This document shows, one piece after another, positions 59,217-64,000 of a DNA stretch of 64,000 bases. The notes below the pieces were generated by a model that saw nothing but the letters and a program-made list of their open reading frames with translations, was not told where the DNA came from and searched no databases. The translations under genes and the position numbers were made by a program. The stretch is from Aldrovandia affinis. Taxonomy: Eukaryota > Chordata > Actinopteri > Notacanthiformes > Halosauridae. The stretch is from positions 1,302,001 to 1,366,000 of the forward strand of contig JAINUG010000031.1 of NCBI GenBank assembly GCA_029706075.1, read 5' to 3'. Position 1 is the first letter of the stretch, and each line of letters begins with the position of its first letter.

Positions 59217-60593
59217 CTGTTCTTTTAATAACTCTCCTGCCACACAGCTGGGGAGAGCGCCGTGGAAATAAATATATTCTAGAACATTCTAGCCCCCGGA
59301 ATGCAGGCCTGTGACTCAGACAGTGCGCCTCAGTTTGCGGGGTTAGAATTAGAACCACGTTGCCTCCTTAAAAGTCATTGTTACGGAAGAGAGAAGCCAT
59401 GTGTCAGGTGGGATCACTGGAGCAGTTCTCCTGTGACGAGGCGGGGCGGTGATGGGAAGAGGAAACGAGAGAGAGCGGCTCACCCATCGCTAACTCTGGG
59501 AGCCGCGTGTACGCCTGCGTACGTGCGCATGTACGCGATGTTACAGCAGCCTTGTTACTGCAATCTCAGATGTGTCCGTCAGTCTCGGACCTCTGGACCG
59601 GGTCCGAGAGTCCGTGTGCCTCCGTTTGATTGTTCTCTCCTCTGTCGCCAGCTCCGCATTCTCATTTGAAGTTTATTTAGTTTTCCATTTATAGAATTTA
59701 ATTTTCATCTGCTCTGTTTTTTTTCTATTCTTTTTTTTTTCCATCCCAAGCACATTCTTTGAGCACAGCTTGATTAAAGTCCATGTCCTATGCCGACGTC
59801 CAGGGTGAAAGCCGCGCCGCACACCCTCGTTCCACGGCGGGTCCATTTTGTAGCGCAGAGTGACCGCCTCTCTGCATGCGCTGTCCCCGCGCAGCGTGTT
59901 CACAACCTGGCCCGGCTTAAGCTCCGTATCTACCTTCTGGGCTGCAGCTGGCCTTATAAAAGTGCTGGAGCGCTTCCAGAAAAGTAAGTCCAATTAGATT
60001 AGAGACACTTCTCTCCCTGTCCTCCCCACCTCTGCCTGTCAGGAGGGCTGTAACTTTGCCTCCGCGAATTTAATTCAATTAAAACGCTGGGGAAAGCGTG
60101 GATGGGCTAATCCCGGGCCTCCCTTATCCACCCGGAGCTCGGGAGCCCCGGCTCCGTCTCCTCCGGGAATTCCTTTTATTTGGATCGACTGATCTGACTT
60201 CAAACGGAGCGCAGGAAGAGGGGCTATTCTCTCTTTCATTATGAAGAGATTTGCGCTAATCTGCGGGGGGGCGCACCTGACATCCTCTGCCCCGGGAGTA
60301 AACGGTGTGTAATCAGCACAGAAAGGAGGTCTAATCCTGCCGTCGGGGTCACTGACTCCTCCGCCGCTACCTGATCCCAGATCTCCTCACCAGCTCATTC
60401 ACTTGTTAATCGGAGTCGGTGTTCTAAACCTGGGCACCACGTTCCGAAGGGGGCGGGGAGCGAAGGTCCTGCGATTGGTTGACACGCGGTGGCCCGGGGC
60501 TGCTCACGAGGGACCCAGAAAGAGTAGCCCCCACCCCTCCCCTCCCCTCCCCCGACTGTCTTACATGACAGTCGAAAGTCAGATCATACAGAG

Positions 60594-60787
60594 CAGGGGT
60601 GTCAAACTCATTCCATTGAGGGCCGAGCGTGTGCAGGTTTCTGTTGCGACCTATGCGTTACACCAGGTGATTTCAATTAGGTCCCCTCCTTCATTGAAGA
60701 AGTGAGCTAATTAGTGAAATCACCTGGTGTAGTGCATTGGTTGCAACAAAAGCCTGCATACCCCCGGCCCTCGATGGAATGAGTTTG
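60594..60787. mobile_element. Palindromic hAT-like MITE
   Basis: Starts CAGGGGTGTCAAACTCATTC, a frequent fish hAT-type terminus. The right part carries the complement of 'aaactcattccat' and 'gagggccg', plus matching inner arms ('caggtgatttcaatta' against 'gtgaaatcacctg'; 'gtgcaggtttctgttgc' against 'gcaacaaaagcctgca'). The last bases of the right TIR (expected acacccctg) are lost, so no target duplication can be shown. Confidence 0.8.
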
Positions 60788-60830
60788 TGATATAGAGGAT
60801 AAGGCCAGGAGCGGCGATGTAGAAAGAGCC

Positions 60831-60875
60831 CTCGGTTGCCGTGCCTTCGGTTGCCGTGCCCTCGGTTGCCGTGCC
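60831..60875. repeat. 15-bp tandem repeat, three copies
   Basis: Three copies of ctcggttgccgtgcc (middle copy begins tt). Minor minisatellite that creates repetitive peptide in overlapping non-genic frames. Confidence 0.85.
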
Positions 60876-63226
<2,351 letters not shown>

Positions 63227-63230
<4 letters not shown>

Positions 63231-64000
63231 CCCCCCCTCCTCTGTTTCTCATGTTTATTCAGTATTAGCCAACATATTTGTCACAAACATCTGGCTAGTG
63301 ACTGTGCTGAAAGCTTAAGGAAGGAGCCTCGGTTGTTTGCACCTTTTTTACGTGCCTCTGACGCGCCCTGCAATGCTGGTAAGAGAAGCAGCTTGTACGC
63401 GTGGATGTGACCTAACGCTCCGCTGTCATGGTCCTGGGCTGCGTGTTATTCGGCCGGCACAGACTGCCATTTGTGCTGTTGCATGCTTCAGAATCTGATC
63501 TGCCTCTGCCATTACAGAATATGAAGGGAGCGTGAATAGGCCACGGCAAAATGGAAGTTTTCCTTACAGTTTGGAGCAGAGGACATGAATATTTTCACAA
63601 ATATTTTCACAAGGGGAAGGGGATTTATGCGCTTTCATGCCAGCTGTGGCAATACCGTAAAATATTTATGTGCTTTGTGAAAAATGCATTTTATGTGTAA
63701 CTTAACCTGCCTTCTGTTTAACCTGAGTCTCACTTGACCTTTTTAATACTGCAGGTTTTGTAGACGTATGACTTTATCCACAGGAGAATCTATGCACAAT
63801 TTAGACACAGTTTGACTGCAATACAGCAGGAATTCAGACTAAAAAGTGTTAGATGTATAGAGCCACCCAGTGGACGAGTCCATGTTGGCAGCGTTCTATT
63901 ACACCCTGTTCAAAACGCTCTGAATCATTCATTCGGTATTGTATGCTGAAGTGACTTCAATACTCAGACATGCATGCGTAGGTTGAATAGACGCGAAATA
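63227..64000. other. Right edge of window, intron 3 continues
   Basis: No gene, mobile element or exon is recognised. 'aatattttcacaa' is tandemly repeated at about 63588-63613. Confidence 0.4.

Larger units (their letters stand above)
57202..60593. other. Intron 3 segment, no gene recognised
   Basis: Holds a perfect hairpin (57321-57353), a repeat-poor AT-rich block at 57640-57960 and CT repeats at 59141-59216. A mixed block at 59985-60360 contains 'ccaattagattagag' and 'gaatttaattcaattaaaac'. Minus-strand frames at 58150-58575 and 58975-59358 have no family content. Confidence 0.35.

Noticed and set aside
60299..60315. 'gtaaacggtgtgtaa' as the missing Val-Asn-Gly exon
   Set aside because: Reads V-N-G-V-stop with no PDZ helix B.

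Overview
This is vertebrate nuclear DNA, almost certainly from a ray-finned (teleost) fish. The evidence is one gene split by long introns, V-SINE-type and other tRNA-derived SINEs with the fish-wide 'ctggataagagc..ctgctaaatg' tail, hAT, piggyBac and Tc1-like relics, and abundant CT/TG/AT microsatellites. No bacterial, viral or organellar gene organisation is visible. I could not assign a species.

The only cellular gene I can support is the 5' part of a plus-strand pdzrn3 orthologue (PDZ-domain RING-finger E3 ligase, LNX3 family). Coding exon 1 (10333-11046) carries the RING, TRAF-like zinc fingers and a coiled coil. Exon 2 (15553-15639) and exon 3 (17812-17919) carry the first three quarters of PDZ1. 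All three coding segments are multiples of three, so introns 1-3 are phase 0. The exon that should begin Val-Asn-Gly, and everything after it (PDZ2, C-terminus), is not in the window. Intron 3 therefore runs from 17920 past 64000. Whether this is the a or b paralogue cannot be told from here.

Layout: 1-10.2 kb is upstream DNA with a truncated SINE at the left edge, a reverse V-SINE, an LTR-like block (about 2463-3412), long AT-rich DNA and a forward tRNA-SINE (9525-9735). 10.3-17.9 kb holds the three exons. Intron 3 is a patchwork of quieter, possibly regulatory DNA and mobile elements. In order these are: a 1.64-kb TIR element with a broken unnamed transposase-like ORF (19142-20782); two copies of a roughly 394-bp SINE, one with a second SINE nested in it (22.57-24.06 kb); Tc1-like MITEs (28.2 and 47.6 kb); a 1.5-kb hAT relic with perfect 8-bp target duplication (30964-32484); a degenerate minisatellite split by a TIR element that itself holds a TTAA-flanked piggyBac relic (40.1-43.07 kb); SINE-tail fragments (43.2, 53.2, 55.0 kb); two palindromic MITEs (56.8 and 60.6 kb); and a roughly 206-bp CT array (63.0 kb).

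The most unusual items are the 19.1-20.8 kb element, the two multi-level nested insertions with intact target duplications, and a GC-rich possible alternative first exon in intron 3 (39.8 kb). Conserved-noncoding-element suggestions are inference only and need alignments.
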